Shown in pieces: positions 52,553 through 64,000 of a stretch of 64,000 bases of DNA (within the stretch, counting starts at the first letter, position 1; each line of letters opens with the position of its first letter). Below the pieces are notes generated by a model. The model searched no databases. It worked only from the letters and a program-made list of their open reading frames with translations, and was not told the DNA's origin. The translations under genes were made by a program, and so were the position numbers. The stretch comes from Brevipalpus yothersi. Taxonomy: Eukaryota > Arthropoda > Arachnida > Trombidiformes > Tenuipalpidae. The stretch spans positions 83,743 to 147,742 of the forward strand of contig QZCP01000047.1 in the NCBI GenBank assembly GCA_003956705.1, written 5' to 3'.

Positions 52553-54737
52553 ATGTTCAACAATTTAAATAATCGTCTACGAAGTTTTTCACTCAATTTG
52601 GATAGCTTCAATCCACTTCAAAACGACTACGATGGCCGAAAATACAGTTTAATAGACCAAGAAATCAACCAAGTTGTAAGACCAAGATTATCTTTTGCTT
52701 CATTCCAGAGCAATAGAGCTAAAAGGGGCTCAACTGCAGATGATACAGAGTCATTGTGCCAAAATGAGGAGAGTGATGATTACGATGAACCATCGAAAAG
52801 TGATCAACGTCCATCGATAGTAGTTCAATCAGCAGATGGAACTATTTTGGATCACACAGCATCAGAACTATACGATGATGTGAGTTTAGATCAACCGAAC
52901 AACAAAAAAGAAGATTTGAAAATCTTTCATCCAGGATTTCGAGACACTGATGTGCTATGGCCCGACACGGTTCCAAGCAGCAATATAGAGTTTCAGATAC
53001 TTCACACCAATGGAAAAGATGCAAATGATTTGAACAATAATACACCTCGTCGTAAAAGTCGATCGTTGAGTACTTATTCACGATTTTCATTCAATAGTCA
53101 GCGTAAAAGTCGCTCAGAATTACTGCAAGACGAGTCACCTTACAAAGCTCTACTTGAATTGATTATACCATGCTTGATTGCTGGTTTCGGTAATGTTGCA
53201 ACCGGTGTAATACTCGCGATGGTCCAAACTTGGGAAGTTTTCGAAAATGTTCCTCAGCTCAACATTCTTGTACCAGCACTACTTGGTCTAAAAGGCAACG
53301 TTGAGATGACCCTGGCATCTCGATTGTCAACGCATGCAAATCTTGGTGATCTAGATGATCCGATCGAAAGAAATCGTATGATTGTTGGAAATATGGCTCT
53401 AGTCCAGTGTCAAGCATCGACAGTTGGTTTCATTGCTCCAATTATTGCTCTGACCGTTTCGTACATATCTCCAACCGAAGGTTCTGATCTAACACTTCAT
53501 GAGGCTATCCTTTTGATGGCGGGATCGGTGATCACTGCAAATCTTGCGAATCTCTTGCTTGGCTCGCTGATGTGTACAGTTGTTATTTTATCTCGTCGAT
53601 TCAAGATCAACCCTGATAATATTGCCACTCCGATTGCAGCTTCGTTTGGAGATTTGACAACAATGCTTTTCATCGCGTACATCAGTAAATTTTTGTTCCG
53701 TATTATACATATGCCATGGATACAGATTGTTATCCTAGTTGCATTGCTATCTGCGATTCCATTTCTCGCTAAAACAGCCAGTAAACAAGATTGCACGAGA
53801 CGCCTACTGATCACCGGTTGGTTCCCAATTTGTGGAGCAATGTTGATACAAATAACTGGTGGCCTGATAATGGAACATGCACTAAAAAATTTCGCAAAGC
53901 TAGCTGCTTTTCAGCCAGTGATTAACGGTAAAAACATTTATGGCGGGAAGAAATGGAAATCAGTGGATTTTTTTTATCCATTTTTAGGATTTTTTTTTTG
54001 AGATTCCTATCTATATTCAAGAATTTTATTCTAATTTCCGTTTCAAATTTTGCAATTATCAGGAGTTGGTGGAAACTTGGCAGCTATTCAGACCAGTCGA
54101 ATATCAACTTATCTCCATTGTTGTACTTTAAAAGAAGGCATGTCTGATGGTGATGTCAATGTCTGTTCCTATCCAGGCAAAGTTTTTTTCGAAAAACTGA
54201 GTGAGTACGGTTTTGCATTAATTCGATTTTTCCCTTTGGAAATTAGGCAACACTAATTAGTCCATTAATTTTACAGAGGCTCACTCCACTATGGCAAGAT
54301 TGCTGCTTCTTTACTCGATACCTTGTCATATCTTGTTTGTTTTTCTCATCAAACTGGCCTACAATCACTTCACCATGACACCATTGTTCTTCATTTGCTA
54401 TATGATAGCAGCTGTTGTCCAAGTGGCCATTCTGATACAAATATCTTATTCGTTGGTACATTTCTTATGGAAGAGAGGTTTTAATCCGGATAATTCAGCT
54501 CTACCGTTTCTGACTGCTTTCGGAGACTTAATTGGATCAGCTCTACTAGCGATAGCGTTCATAGTCATGATGCTATTTAAAGACATTAATGCTACAAGTG
54601 ATCCAATTTTAATACCCACAGGTAATTACACTCAAATACACATACACTTCATCTTACTCATTCTACTTTGTTCTATTTCCACAGTCATACCAGACATGAC
54701 CACAACTCTAGCGGCACATTTCTTCGACGATGGTTGA
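52553..54737 (+). CDS. SLC41/MgtE-type magnesium transporter, copy H
   Basis: Four exons: 52553-53927, 54063-54200, 54277-54621 and 54685-54737, totalling 1911 nt (636 aa), all introns phase 1. The start is ATG 52553 (MFNNLNNRLRSFSLNLDS), paralleling copy A. The polar N-terminus is followed by MgtE repeat 1 (LVPALLGLKGNVEMTLASRL; INPDNIATPIAASFGDLTTM) and repeat 2 (GVGGNLAAIQTSRISTYLH; PDNSALPFLTAFGDLIGSAL). Signature Gly and Glu are intact. The last short exon ends TTTLAAHFFDDG. Exon 1 core is very similar at DNA level to copy A, implying recent duplication or gene conversion. It appears to be the parent-like copy for fragments C to G. Confidence 0.93.
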
Positions 54738-55832
54738 AAGGACAACAAACCATAACAAAAATTTTTCAAAATGTTTCGAAGGAGCTTATGGATGATAATT
54801 ATCAATTGCTCCAGACTATGATCTACATGAGATACTCGAAGAGGGTGGAAATATTGTTCAACTAACTGCCCATGAGATCCTTATCTAACGAAAATCAATT
54901 GAGTTGTTCGAACTTGAAGTTGTAGGTTTTATGATAGAATGCACTAACGTCTAGAAAAAATATCTTGTCGTGGTGCCCACCATAGCATTACTTTTGATGG
55001 GAAAAGAAGATTTAAACTTAAACTCTAGACTACTCTATGAGTCTAGGGCAGATCATTTGATCGATGTCTCTCCTCTGTTCAAGTGACGGATTTCTCTTTT
55101 CATTTGGATTTATCTACTTTGACTAAATAGTGAAGAGAGGATACTGTTACAATGAATCTTTTCAATCATCTTTGAGACTGACTTATTATAATATCATGGT
55201 TTTGTCTGACTCATGACAATTGATTGTAGTTGAGGAGGGAGAGAGGGTATCTACATACCGTGTTTCAATTTGACACCGCAATTACCTTCATCAACAGTTT
55301 CAGAGTACTTGATAACTCGTAAACATTTTAAACAAAGATGCAGCTGATTTTTCATGAGCTAAGGAAGTACTCAATCAAAAATAATTCAGATAATAATAAC
55401 AACGATTCAATGGTAATCACAAAATCATTCTTTTCCTTCAATTGAAGAGACTTTGGAGCACTTCCAGGGTATATCTCTCTTAATCAAAAGTATCATAGAA
55501 GCAGGATAACATGGTCAGACACTGTAGAACGTTAAATGATAACTTGTTACTTGCAATAGAGAAAAGATCAGACGTTAAGGGAGCTATAAGATAAGACTTC
55601 GAGTTAAAATCCATTAAGGAAGAGAGAGAGAGAGAGAGAGAGAGCGTCCTTAGAAAGTTTGTGATAATTGAGTGTTTATTGCGACAAGTTGTTTAGAAGA
55701 AGATAAAAACTCACTGAGAACAGTTCGAAAATTACCAGTGCAGCTACTTGTTTCTCTTTTGTTCATCCACTTTTGTTTGTTAGTTTCATCTTATTCTTTT
55801 ATCTGTGATAAAGAATTCAAAAACCCAAAGAA
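54738..55832. other. Intergenic between SLC41 copy H and phenylalanine hydroxylase
   Basis: Contains a short GA tract (55624-55644) and probably the hydroxylase promoter and 5' UTR. Confidence 0.5.
55624..55644. repeat. (GA)n microsatellite
   Basis: About ten GA units, 190 bases upstream of the predicted hydroxylase ATG. Confidence 0.95.
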
Positions 55833-57853
55833 ATGCATTGTGGGTCAGATGATGCAGTGAGTATGATACAGCCGAATAATGTGATTGTGATCATCATCCG
55901 TTAGACTAATACTGATATATTTTGCTCACCGAATTCACAGCAAGTAGTCCAAAATGGCTTCGGAAAAGGGTCCCGAAATATGTCCCACTCTTCTCTGGAT
56001 GCCCTTGATGCTAAGGGAAACTTGTGTATATTCTTTTCAAAAAAGGAAAAAATTGGTGCTCTAGCCGAAACATTGAAAATTTTCAAAGTAAGTCAGATCA
56101 GAGAAAAAGAGAGAAAATTAATTTTTCCTTTTTCTTTTATCAAGGATTTTGAGGTCAATCTATCACACATCGAATCTAGATCATCGAAAAGATTCAAGGA
56201 TGATTATGAATTCTTAATTGAGATCGATGAAGATTCATCTGATCCAAAAAATGTTGAGAAAGCAATCGAAGAACTTCGAAAAGATACTCAATATATTCAA
56301 ATTATTGCTCGCGAACCGAAGGGTAAGCAATCTATTCCATGGTTTCCAGCTAAAAAGCGAGAAATTGATGCATTTGCCAATCATATCCTATCCTATGGAG
56401 CTGAACTTGATGCCGATCATCCTGTAAGTATTCATAATTCCATCAAAAATAAAGAGAAAGAGAGAAAGACAATTAATTGAGAGCGATCAATCTTTCAGGG
56501 TTTCAAAGATCAAGTATATCGGGAGCGACGAAAATATTTTGCTGATATTGCTTTCAATTACAAACAGTGAGTCAACGCTTATTGTTCTCACGAGCAAAAA
56601 AGCTCATCAACTTTCTCACGGTATTCCCTTACAGTGGTCAGCCGATACCTCGAGTCGAATATACTGACGATGAAATCAACACATGGCGAACAGTTTTCAA
56701 TCAACTAACCACCTTATATCCTACTCATGCATGTCGAGAGCATAATCATATTTTTCCTCTCATGATTGAAAACTGTGGCTACGGACCGGACAACATTCCT
56801 CAATTAGAGGATGTTTCCAATTTTTTGAAAGGTGAGCAATAATATTGAAAATCAACATTGTGATTTCTTCGAGATTCGTAACAAAATTTCTTCCTCTGCC
56901 GACCAGACTGCACTGGATTCACACTGCGACCTGTTGCTGGCCTATTGACTTCGAGAGATTTTCTTGCCGGACTTGCATTCAGAGTTTTTCATTCAACACA
57001 GTATATTCGACACGGCTCTAATCCTCTATACACCCCTGAGCCGGACGTATGTCATGAACTACTTGGTCATGCACCCTTATTTGCTGACCCAGGATTCGCT
57101 CAATTCTCACAAGAAATTGGTATGGCCTCACTTGGAGCTCCAGATGAGTATATTGAGAAACTTGCCACTTGTTACTGGTTTACCATTGAGTTTGGCTTGT
57201 GCAGACAAGATGGAGAGATCAAGGCCTATGGTGCGGGTCTCTTGTCTAGTTTTGGTGAACTGCAGGTAAGTAATACAGAAAAAGAGAGAAGAGACAAAAA
57301 ACAAAAAAAGAAACAGAGAAAATAACATGAGAGATGTTGAAGATTTTAAGGACAATTTTTTTCTCATCCTCAGTACGCTCTAACCGATAAGCCTCAGATC
57401 AAGCAATTTGATCCATATACCACTTCAGAGCAGAAATATCCGATCACCGAATATCAGCCAATCTATTTTGTTGCTGATAGCTTCGAACAAGCGAAAGAAA
57501 AGTTAAGGTAAGACTCTAGATATTTGAAAGAGAATGTTGGGAAACTTCTCTTCAATGATGACGATAAGTATCATTGGACTACGTAACTTCCTTTGCAGGG
57601 AATATGCTTATTCCATTCCAAGACCATTTACGGTTCGATACAATCCATATACCGAGAGTATCGAGATTCTTGACACCAAAAATCAGATCGAAACTCATCT
57701 CAAGTCTATACGAAGTGAGTATCATTGGCATCAATTAATTTCCTCCTGTATCAAAACCACGAAGAAGAAGAGAAAAGATAACAATCTCATGTTATTTTTT
57801 ATCTCATCTCAGGCGATATGGATCTACTTGTGCAAGCGTTGAGGAAGATATGA
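55833..57853 (+). CDS. PAH: Phenylalanine 4-hydroxylase (biopterin-dependent aromatic amino acid hydroxylase)
   Basis: Nine exons: 55833-55856, 55941-56087, 56145-56423, 56499-56566, 56635-56831, 56907-57265, 57374-57507, 57599-57714 and 57813-57853, totalling 1365 nt (454 aa; human PAH is 452). Regulatory ACT-like domain: LCIFFSKKEKIGALAETLKIF and SHIESRSSKR. Catalytic domain: VPWFP-like IPWFPAKKREID, GFKDQVYRERRK, IPRVEYTDDE, PVAGLLTSRDFLAGLAFRVFH, iron ligands in CHELLGHAPLFAD (two His) and YWFTIEFGLC (Glu), YGAGLLSSFGELQ, and RPFTVRYNPYTESIEILD, ending in a short oligomerisation helix. The KAYGAGLLSSFGELQY block favours PAH over tryptophan or tyrosine hydroxylase. It converts Phe to Tyr with tetrahydrobiopterin, Fe(II) and O2. 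The first exon (eight codons, MHCGSDDA) is the least sure; ATG 55980 is an alternative start. Confidence 0.95.
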
Positions 57854-58262
57854 TCGCTTCAAGAGCAATATTAGCTTTCCTGATGACTTTGAATGTTGTT
57901 TGTTTTCTCTTTGGTAATATCAATGTGATGGAAATGGAGCTTCGCTTGCAAATCTTTGAATAAAATATCCAGGCTTGATTGACATCGAATAAATCTTGAG
58001 AGAGACCATTATCAGATGACCAAGCCCATTGCTTCGACTATGGCAATCCCTCGTAATAGCAATGATCGATAGTGTTTAATCTGATTATTAGTTTACAGGT
58101 GATCTAAAATTAAGCGGGTCATGAATAAGAAGAAAGAGAAAAGGGAAAAACGAGAGGGCAGAGAAAAAAGAGAAGAAGAAAAAGAGAAAAGAGAAAGAGA
58201 AACACTTGAAAGATACGCTCATCATGAAATGTGAAGTTTGGTGCGATATTGATTCGGTTTTT

Positions 58263-60834
58263 TCAATCCGATAGAATATCTTGAGATGCAACTGAAACTT
58301 TGCTTTTGGAAGATAATTTAGAGTGGGGCTTGTGATCATCCCCAGAATCATAGTGTTTTTCAGCATCATAATTTCGAGGCGCTTTACCGTCAGGCGATCG
58401 ATTATTCGAACGAGATCTAGATCGCCTTCTACGTTTTTTCTCTCGAACTCTATCATGCTCACGCCGCTTTGATCGAGGAGGAGACGGAGGAGGTGAGTCA
58501 TTGGGAGATCTTGGTGGTGGTGGAGTAGAGGGGCCTTCTCGACGACGTTTGACACCATTCTCCTCCCTAGAATAGAGTGGTTCAGGAGGAAGAGCAGGTC
58601 CTTCAACTGGTTGATCATCACTTGCTGAGCTCGCACAGTTTTTGCACGAACTCTCAACACTAGAATGGCTAGCACCTATGAGAAATAAAATAGTAAATCA
58701 AAATGATATTTTAAATGAATAAAGGCTTACATTCATCCTTGTCACTTGATGTGGTGGAATTGTCCATGTTTCTAGATTCAACAACAACCCTAGCGCTAGG
58801 TGATATTTGGTTCAGTTTTTTCTCCGTCTCTCTGAGTAAACGTTCTTTGCGTCGCTCTTTCTCTAGATGGTCGACAACTTTTTTGGTTTTACTTCTTGAT
58901 CTACTTCGATTCCTAGTGCGAGATGTTGATCTTCGAGATTTCTTATCTTTATCTTTGTCACGTCGATCTCGATCCCGATCCCGACTCTTTTCTCTCTCCC
59001 GATCGCGTTCCCGATCTCTCTCACGATCACGGTCACGTTCTCGTTCTCTTTCTCTTTCTCGTTCTCTTTCCCGATCTCTTCGCCTGTAATAAAAAGCAAA
59101 AATCATTGATTAGAAAGCTTCAGTACTTGGAAATTATTTGTTCTTTTGATCAATTCATGATACAAAAATTCAAAGAAATTAAGCCAAGATTTCAGCCGAG
59201 AATCTGATGCCTTGATTTTGAGACAAGTGAATGAGAGTGCAGTATTGACACGATCATCGGTCATCCACTTTTGTCTAACGTCCATCCATGAATAATAGTT
59301 TTCGAATGATGCGACAATTCTCATCGAGTAATGGGTTAAATGGATATGAATTATTATTGATACAAAATTTGTTCAAATTCTTACCTTGGAGAATACAAAT
59401 CCCGATCACGACTTCGTCTTCTCTCTCTACTTCTTCTCCGATGTCTTCTATCACGAGATCTTGAGCGAGACCGCCTGTCTCTGGATCTTAAGCTACGGTG
59501 CTCTCTTGATCTTGATCTCTTGCGATCACGAGACCGAGACCTATTTCTTCTTGACCTGTTGGGGCAGATAGGTGTCAGATTTTACCAATGGATTCTTCAA
59601 CATTCGTGAAAACTGATACAAACCTTTCCCTTGATCTTGATCTTCTTGTCCGACTACGTGATCTACTTCTGTCCCTAGCTTTGCTCTTAGACCTTGATCG
59701 CGATCTAGTTTTGCTAGCACTTGAGTCAGCTGTTTCAAGAGAAAAGAGAGTGAATAAAAGTTTAATATTTGCATAGAGGGTTGATTATCATTCTCTTACC
59801 TAGTCCAGCCATCGTGCCCAATTGAATCTGATTCATTTCAATAATTTTACTTGCTGTCTTACTAACATTCATAAGATCATCGTATTTCAGATATGTCGGC
59901 TCAATGGCAGCAGAAATTAAGTTCTGAGCTTCTCGAACTTTTTTCATTGCTTCCTCAACTTTCTCCTGTGATGAGTCAGATCCTTTCCCTTGAGGTTTAA
60001 CGATCGCATTATTAGAATGATTAATTTTGAGAGCCCGTCCAGCGAGTATTGTTCCATTGTACTGTAACGCATTGGCCACTGAGGATTGATCAGTATACTC
60101 AATGAAGGCAAATCTAGTTGGCTGACCTTCATCACCAGCCATACGAAGATACTTAACCTCACCAAGACGATTAAAAAATGTCATCAGCTGTTCAGCAGTG
60201 ATACTAGAGTCTAAATTGCCGACATACACTGTTCTTCTTATCTCTTCAATTTTGGAAGGATCCATATTGGCAGGTAGCGGAGGATATTGGGGCAATCCTA
60301 GGGCAGTTAATCTGGGATCTATTGTGGTAATAATTTGTTCTCCTTTGACTCCCGCCACAACTTGACTAATTATACCACTATTGGATCCAGTTCCAAGCCC
60401 GGAACTATTTGCCAAAGCCAGCGCACTAGTTTCATCAGGAATCTTATTGTCCGCCACTGGTAACACTGTGAGAGCACGATCAATGAATACTGTGTTGGTT
60501 AAGTGTTGAGCTACAGCTGAGCACCAATTTTCGGCAAATTTAATGTAGAATACTCGAGGGATGTTATTCTGTGTTCCATCAAGACTGTGGGTGAGTAAGA
60601 CAAACATGAGTCAATCAGAAATCAACAGATAGGATCATCATCATCATCATCATGATAATCATCTAACCAAACAAGTATAACTAAAATAATAAAACTGACT
60701 ACTTACTTCTTGGGATAAACTTGAATATCTTTTATTGGACCTATGAAGCCAAACAATGTTGTCATCTGCTCCACAGTAACACTTGGTGCAATATTGGTCA
60801 CCTGGACCACACTTGTGTCCGCTACAGTTGTCAT
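58263..60834 (-). CDS. SREK1: SREK1-like splicing regulator (two RRMs plus RS domain)
   Basis: Six exons: 60834-60707, 60584-59800, 59729-59624, 59555-59385, 59083-58731 and 58675-58263, totalling 1956 nt (651 aa). RRM1 spans exons 1 and 2 (VVQVTNIAPSVTVEQMTTLF; VFYIKFAENWC; AVAQHLTNTVFIDRALTVLP). RRM2 starts IDEIRR-like IEEIRRTVYVGNLDSS with RNP1-like TRFAFIEYTD. Next is LKINHSNNAIVKP, a hallmark of SREK1/SFRS12, and a helix VREAQNLISAAIEP. Exons 3 to 6 encode RS dipeptides, then a long RE/RD repeat (59083 downward) and a Ser/Pro/Arg-rich tail. Known role: nuclear SR-related regulator of alternative splicing. Convergent with the hydroxylase, stop to stop 410 bases apart. The RE/RD repeat gives long antisense ORFs that are shadows. 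Confidence 0.93.
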
Positions 60835-61778
60835 CGTGAGCACCCTTATACTTATCACACTTTATTGGCCACAATCAATTGTTAATTAAAATAAAAATAT
60901 CTCAACATGTTGATTATGATTAATTGTTGTAAATCACAAGGAAAACAAAACGAAAAACGTTTTTCTTTTCCATTTTCTTTTTGTCGGCCTTTCAGCATGC
61001 TTCATGGCGCATGTCACTTTCGATCACTTCATCATATTGTGTTGCCCTCTGGAATGAGCATGATTAACGGAGCTTTTCAAATACTTTTACGAATATTCTT
61101 TTTTTCGGAAATTTCTAAAATTTTTTGATTGCAAATTTCCAGCAATCCTTCACAAATTGTCAATTGTCGTCCTCAGATAGTCCCAAAAACATGACACTGT
61201 TCGAAAACTAATGTATCAACTAGTTTCTCTTCATGGATACTTGATGGAGATTCACACAAAGATATTCGTTTAACACCTCAAAAAAATCATATTGAATAAT
61301 TCAGTTTGAGAAAATCTATTTTTTCTGGGATTTCGACAGCTATTTCAGTGAGACTAGTCTATTAGAACAATATCTGGTTATATAATTTCCAAATTTTTGG
61401 TCACCTTAAGTGATGGGGTTGATGATGGAAAATTCTTTCTGACTTATATAAACCAGAAGAAGAAGTGCATTCAAACAACGATAGTTTTTCGAGTTTCAAT
61501 GTAAAATGATAATTTGAAATAATTTTATTCATGATGTACTAAAAAATATAACATCACTTGAAGATCTAGATCACAATATAGAAAATGGAAAATAATCGAG
61601 GTAATTCAATCAGAAAATATTTCACTATCAAATTGAGCAGTAATCGTGTGGTTCATTAGTTATGATTATTAGGCATTGAAAATTCTTGGACTACCACAAG
61701 TAAATAAGTAACCCTATTCGTTTCCATGAGGTGTTTTTCTCATCTATTATGCTTTCCTTCAATTAAACACCAACGATT
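60835..61778. other. Intergenic, no gene recognised
   Basis: AT-rich; presumably the SREK1 promoter and the 3' flank of the next minus-strand gene. Confidence 0.5.
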
Positions 61779-63087
61779 TTATCGCACTAATCGACCATTA
61801 GAGTCCGATCCATTATAATCGGTACCAGAATTGGCAATATGTGATCCTGTGTCTCTTGCCATATCGACTCCACTGTCACCGCTGTCTAATTTTAGTGGAC
61901 AAGACATACAGTTCAATTCCATTCCATTATCATTTGAGCATGATTTGTGATGGTGATCATAGAATGGATGATGATTTTGCGACTGGTAACATATATCTAC
62001 ATGAGTTTGGTGAATCTTGGGAGAATTTTGATGGTTCAAGTTTAATTGATCATCAATATCATTTTTAACCAAATAAACCATGGAAAGATCTGGATCAGTT
62101 TGCTGAAAGAGGAATGAGCAAAAGTAAGAAATATGTAGGTAATCTATAAATATTAAATTCTTTTGAATTTTTCATATTCATCTGGGAAATCAGAACAAAC
62201 ATAACAAACAATATAGAAAGAAAAAGAAAGCAAAAAAGAAAGAAACAAACGAGAAACCTGATTCAACATTCTTTTGTCCAAAAAGTCTATTATAATGAAA
62301 TATGAGAAAGAATAACAGTGTTTAAAATATTCAAGTATTCAAATGAACGTATATATGTAATCTCTTTTAAGATTAACATTTGTTATCAAGTAAAAAATTT
62401 AAAAGTCCAAAATTGGATCAAATTTGCAATCATTCTGGTTACAAAAAAAGTATGTGTAAACAGCATCTGAATAACAAGTCATTCATAACAAATGATAATA
62501 TTCTCCACAAGATTGAGAAGGATTATGTTTTCAAAAAAATATTCGCTTAACTTATTTCTCATGCATAACTTTCAACTTGTCAGTGGAACTTATGATTCTC
62601 TGTTCAACTGAATCGAAAAAGAAGCAACAGAAAAAAATATCAATCCGATCATGTATTGCAATATTTTCCAGGCTCTGAGAGTAGATTAGATAAAATCCAT
62701 CTCTGAAAAAAACTCACCAGGAAAGTTTGGAAAGAGATTGTTTCAAAAGTTCAAAGAGGAAATGAATACTTATAGCATGCATGAATTAATAATCGAGATC
62801 AATGAAATAATCCTCTATCAGCTAAGCGTAACAATCTATCTGGGTGAGAATACTAACCTTGACATATGGATCCGGAGATTTAAGGCAAAAATAAGCTCTA
62901 CTATCAGCCATTTGAGTATTATTGTAGCATGAACAGGTATCCATAGGCATTTTTATCGAATTTAATGTTAATCTTGCAGTATTTTCATCGAAACATTCAC
63001 CACTATTATCTGGCTCCATCAGTGATACTGTTCTTGTGTGACGATTGAAAGGGCACTTGTTTTGAAGATCTGCATGATGATTCATCA
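61779..63087 (-). CDS. Last two exons of an unidentified gene
   Basis: Exon 63087-62858 (enters in phase 1, acceptor TTTAG, donor GTTAGT) joins in frame to exon 62102-61779 (acceptor TTTCAG), about 183 residues ending at a stop. The joined segment reads SPDPYVK then QTDPDLSMVYL. It is polar, rich in His, Asn, Asp and Cys (CSCYNN, CMSCPLKLDSGDSGVD), with no membrane span, and looks like a cytoplasmic or disordered C-terminal tail. I do not recognise the family. Earlier exons must lie upstream on the minus strand (above 63088), some perhaps beyond the window; none is identifiable in 63.1-64.0 kb. Confidence 0.55.
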
Positions 63088-63107
63088 CTAAAGAATAAAA
63101 GTCAAAC

Positions 63108-63110
<3 letters not shown>

Positions 63111-63154
<44 letters not shown>
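63111..63154. repeat. (AG)n microsatellite
   Basis: About 22 AG units, then imperfect AG. It lies just inside the intron upstream of the exon at 63087. Confidence 0.97.
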
Positions 63155-63162
<8 letters not shown>

Positions 63163-63961
63163 AGAGAAATCTGCATCAGATACTCGCAAATGAAACAAAG
63201 TGATGCCATCAAGAAGGAAAACAGATCACATCGATTATTGAAAGGAATCTACCACACTATATCGTGAGTTCTTATGGGAAGAGAGAAAATTCTACTAGGA
63301 AGAATAAGAAAAAGAAGCAAAAAGTACAAGTACAACCAAAGTGAGGAAAAAGCCTTCAATCTCTTTGACACACTCTCTTTCTCACTATTGCTATGTGCCA
63401 TGCTGATAAAGTTGAATATATGAGATTTCAGCGAGAAAAGAAAAAGATGGATGGAAGCATCCAAGTGATCATCATCTCTCCATCCTCCCCTCCCTATCAC
63501 CCATCACCCCTAAGCTTTCTCTCTTTCTCTCTCTCCCTCTAGAAAGCCAATCAAGCATAGTGAAGAAGGAGTAGAATAGGAATACATCAACAGGAATTCC
63601 TGAGATCGATTTCCGACTACACGAGACGGGAATCAGATTGGTACTTTGCAAAAATAGAGAGAGTGTGTGTGTATGTGTGTCTGATCTCATCTGTATATAC
63701 ATATATATTCTATAGCGATAGAAGTGTTCATCCAATACTGATCTTTTACACTGGGAAAATACAGTAAGATGAATTGTGAAGCAAAATTTCTTCCACTTCT
63801 AATGATGATTCTCGATGTTCGTTTCGTATTGTGTGAAAAAGATGGGCATGTTACAACCATCGTTCATTCTATCTGTTACTGGTGATTTCTTGTCAATAGT
63901 TAAGTAACTAGACTAGTTCTAGTTCCTTCTAAGGATCCTCTGAGAGGCAAAGAAGATTTCT

Positions 63962-63964
<3 letters not shown>

Positions 63965-64000
<36 letters not shown>
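63965..64000. repeat. (CT)n microsatellite running off the window end
   Basis: Pure CT to the last base. Confidence 0.97.

Noticed and set aside
58715..59207. Plus-strand ORFs rich in Leu/Ser/Arg over the SREK1 RE/RD repeat
   Set aside because: Antisense shadow of a low-complexity repeat in the real minus-strand exon.

Overview
The window looks like eukaryotic nuclear DNA from an arthropod, most plausibly an acariform (spider-mite-like) chelicerate. Genes are split by short GT-AG introns (about 50 to 700 bases), base composition is AT-rich, CT/GA microsatellites are common, and the gene set (regucalcin, SLC41 magnesium transporters, C1A and C13 proteases, phenylalanine hydroxylase, SREK1) is animal. 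The mite assignment is an inference from expanded digestive-type cysteine protease and legumain families. I rebuilt exons by hand from splice sites, frame and family alignment, so each exon edge is a prediction.

Layout. 1-0.25 kb: last exon of an acid lipase. 1.0-2.7 kb (minus): four-exon regucalcin. 5.8-11.7 kb: two SLC41 transporter genes in tandem. 13.9-15.3 kb (minus): decayed cathepsin B-like gene. 16.8-18.9 kb: legumain-like gene lacking both catalytic residues and split by a solo LTR. 19.7-22.3 kb: SLC41 and short-chain dehydrogenase pseudogenes. 22.7-36.0 kb: a 13.3-kb Ty3/Gypsy LTR retrotransposon on the minus strand. 37.9-39.0 kb: intronless choline/ethanolamine kinase. 39.1-44.4 kb: duplicated block of broken SLC41 and cathepsin B copies, interrupted by a DD34E transposon. 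45.6-46.8 kb: intact cathepsin L. 47.4-50.1 kb: a second DD34E transposon and two pseudogene fragments. 50.7-51.8 kb (minus): secreted leucine-rich-repeat protein. 52.6-54.7 kb: third complete SLC41 gene. 55.8-57.9 kb: nine-exon phenylalanine hydroxylase. 58.3-60.8 kb (minus): six-exon SREK1 splicing factor, convergent with it. 61.8-63.1 kb (minus): last two exons of an unidentified gene.

The central 40 kb is a turnover zone. At least eight SLC41-derived loci (three complete), two cathepsin B-like copies and two choline-kinase copies are scattered there among transposons. Two protease-family members have lost catalytic residues.

The strongest unexplained signal is in the LTR retrotransposon. 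Its DNA, coding and non-coding, is studded with perfect short hairpins with different stems but nearly always a 5-base loop, most often A-C(C/G)G-A or T-C(C/G)G-T. I count 33 distinct hairpins with stems of at least 4 bp carrying one of those four loops; about 0.2 would be expected in random sequence. The pattern resembles dispersed RNA packaging signals. The element also has an unusual third ORF downstream of pol, combining RING/TRAF-like zinc fingers with an ISG20-like exonuclease fold that has lost its active site.
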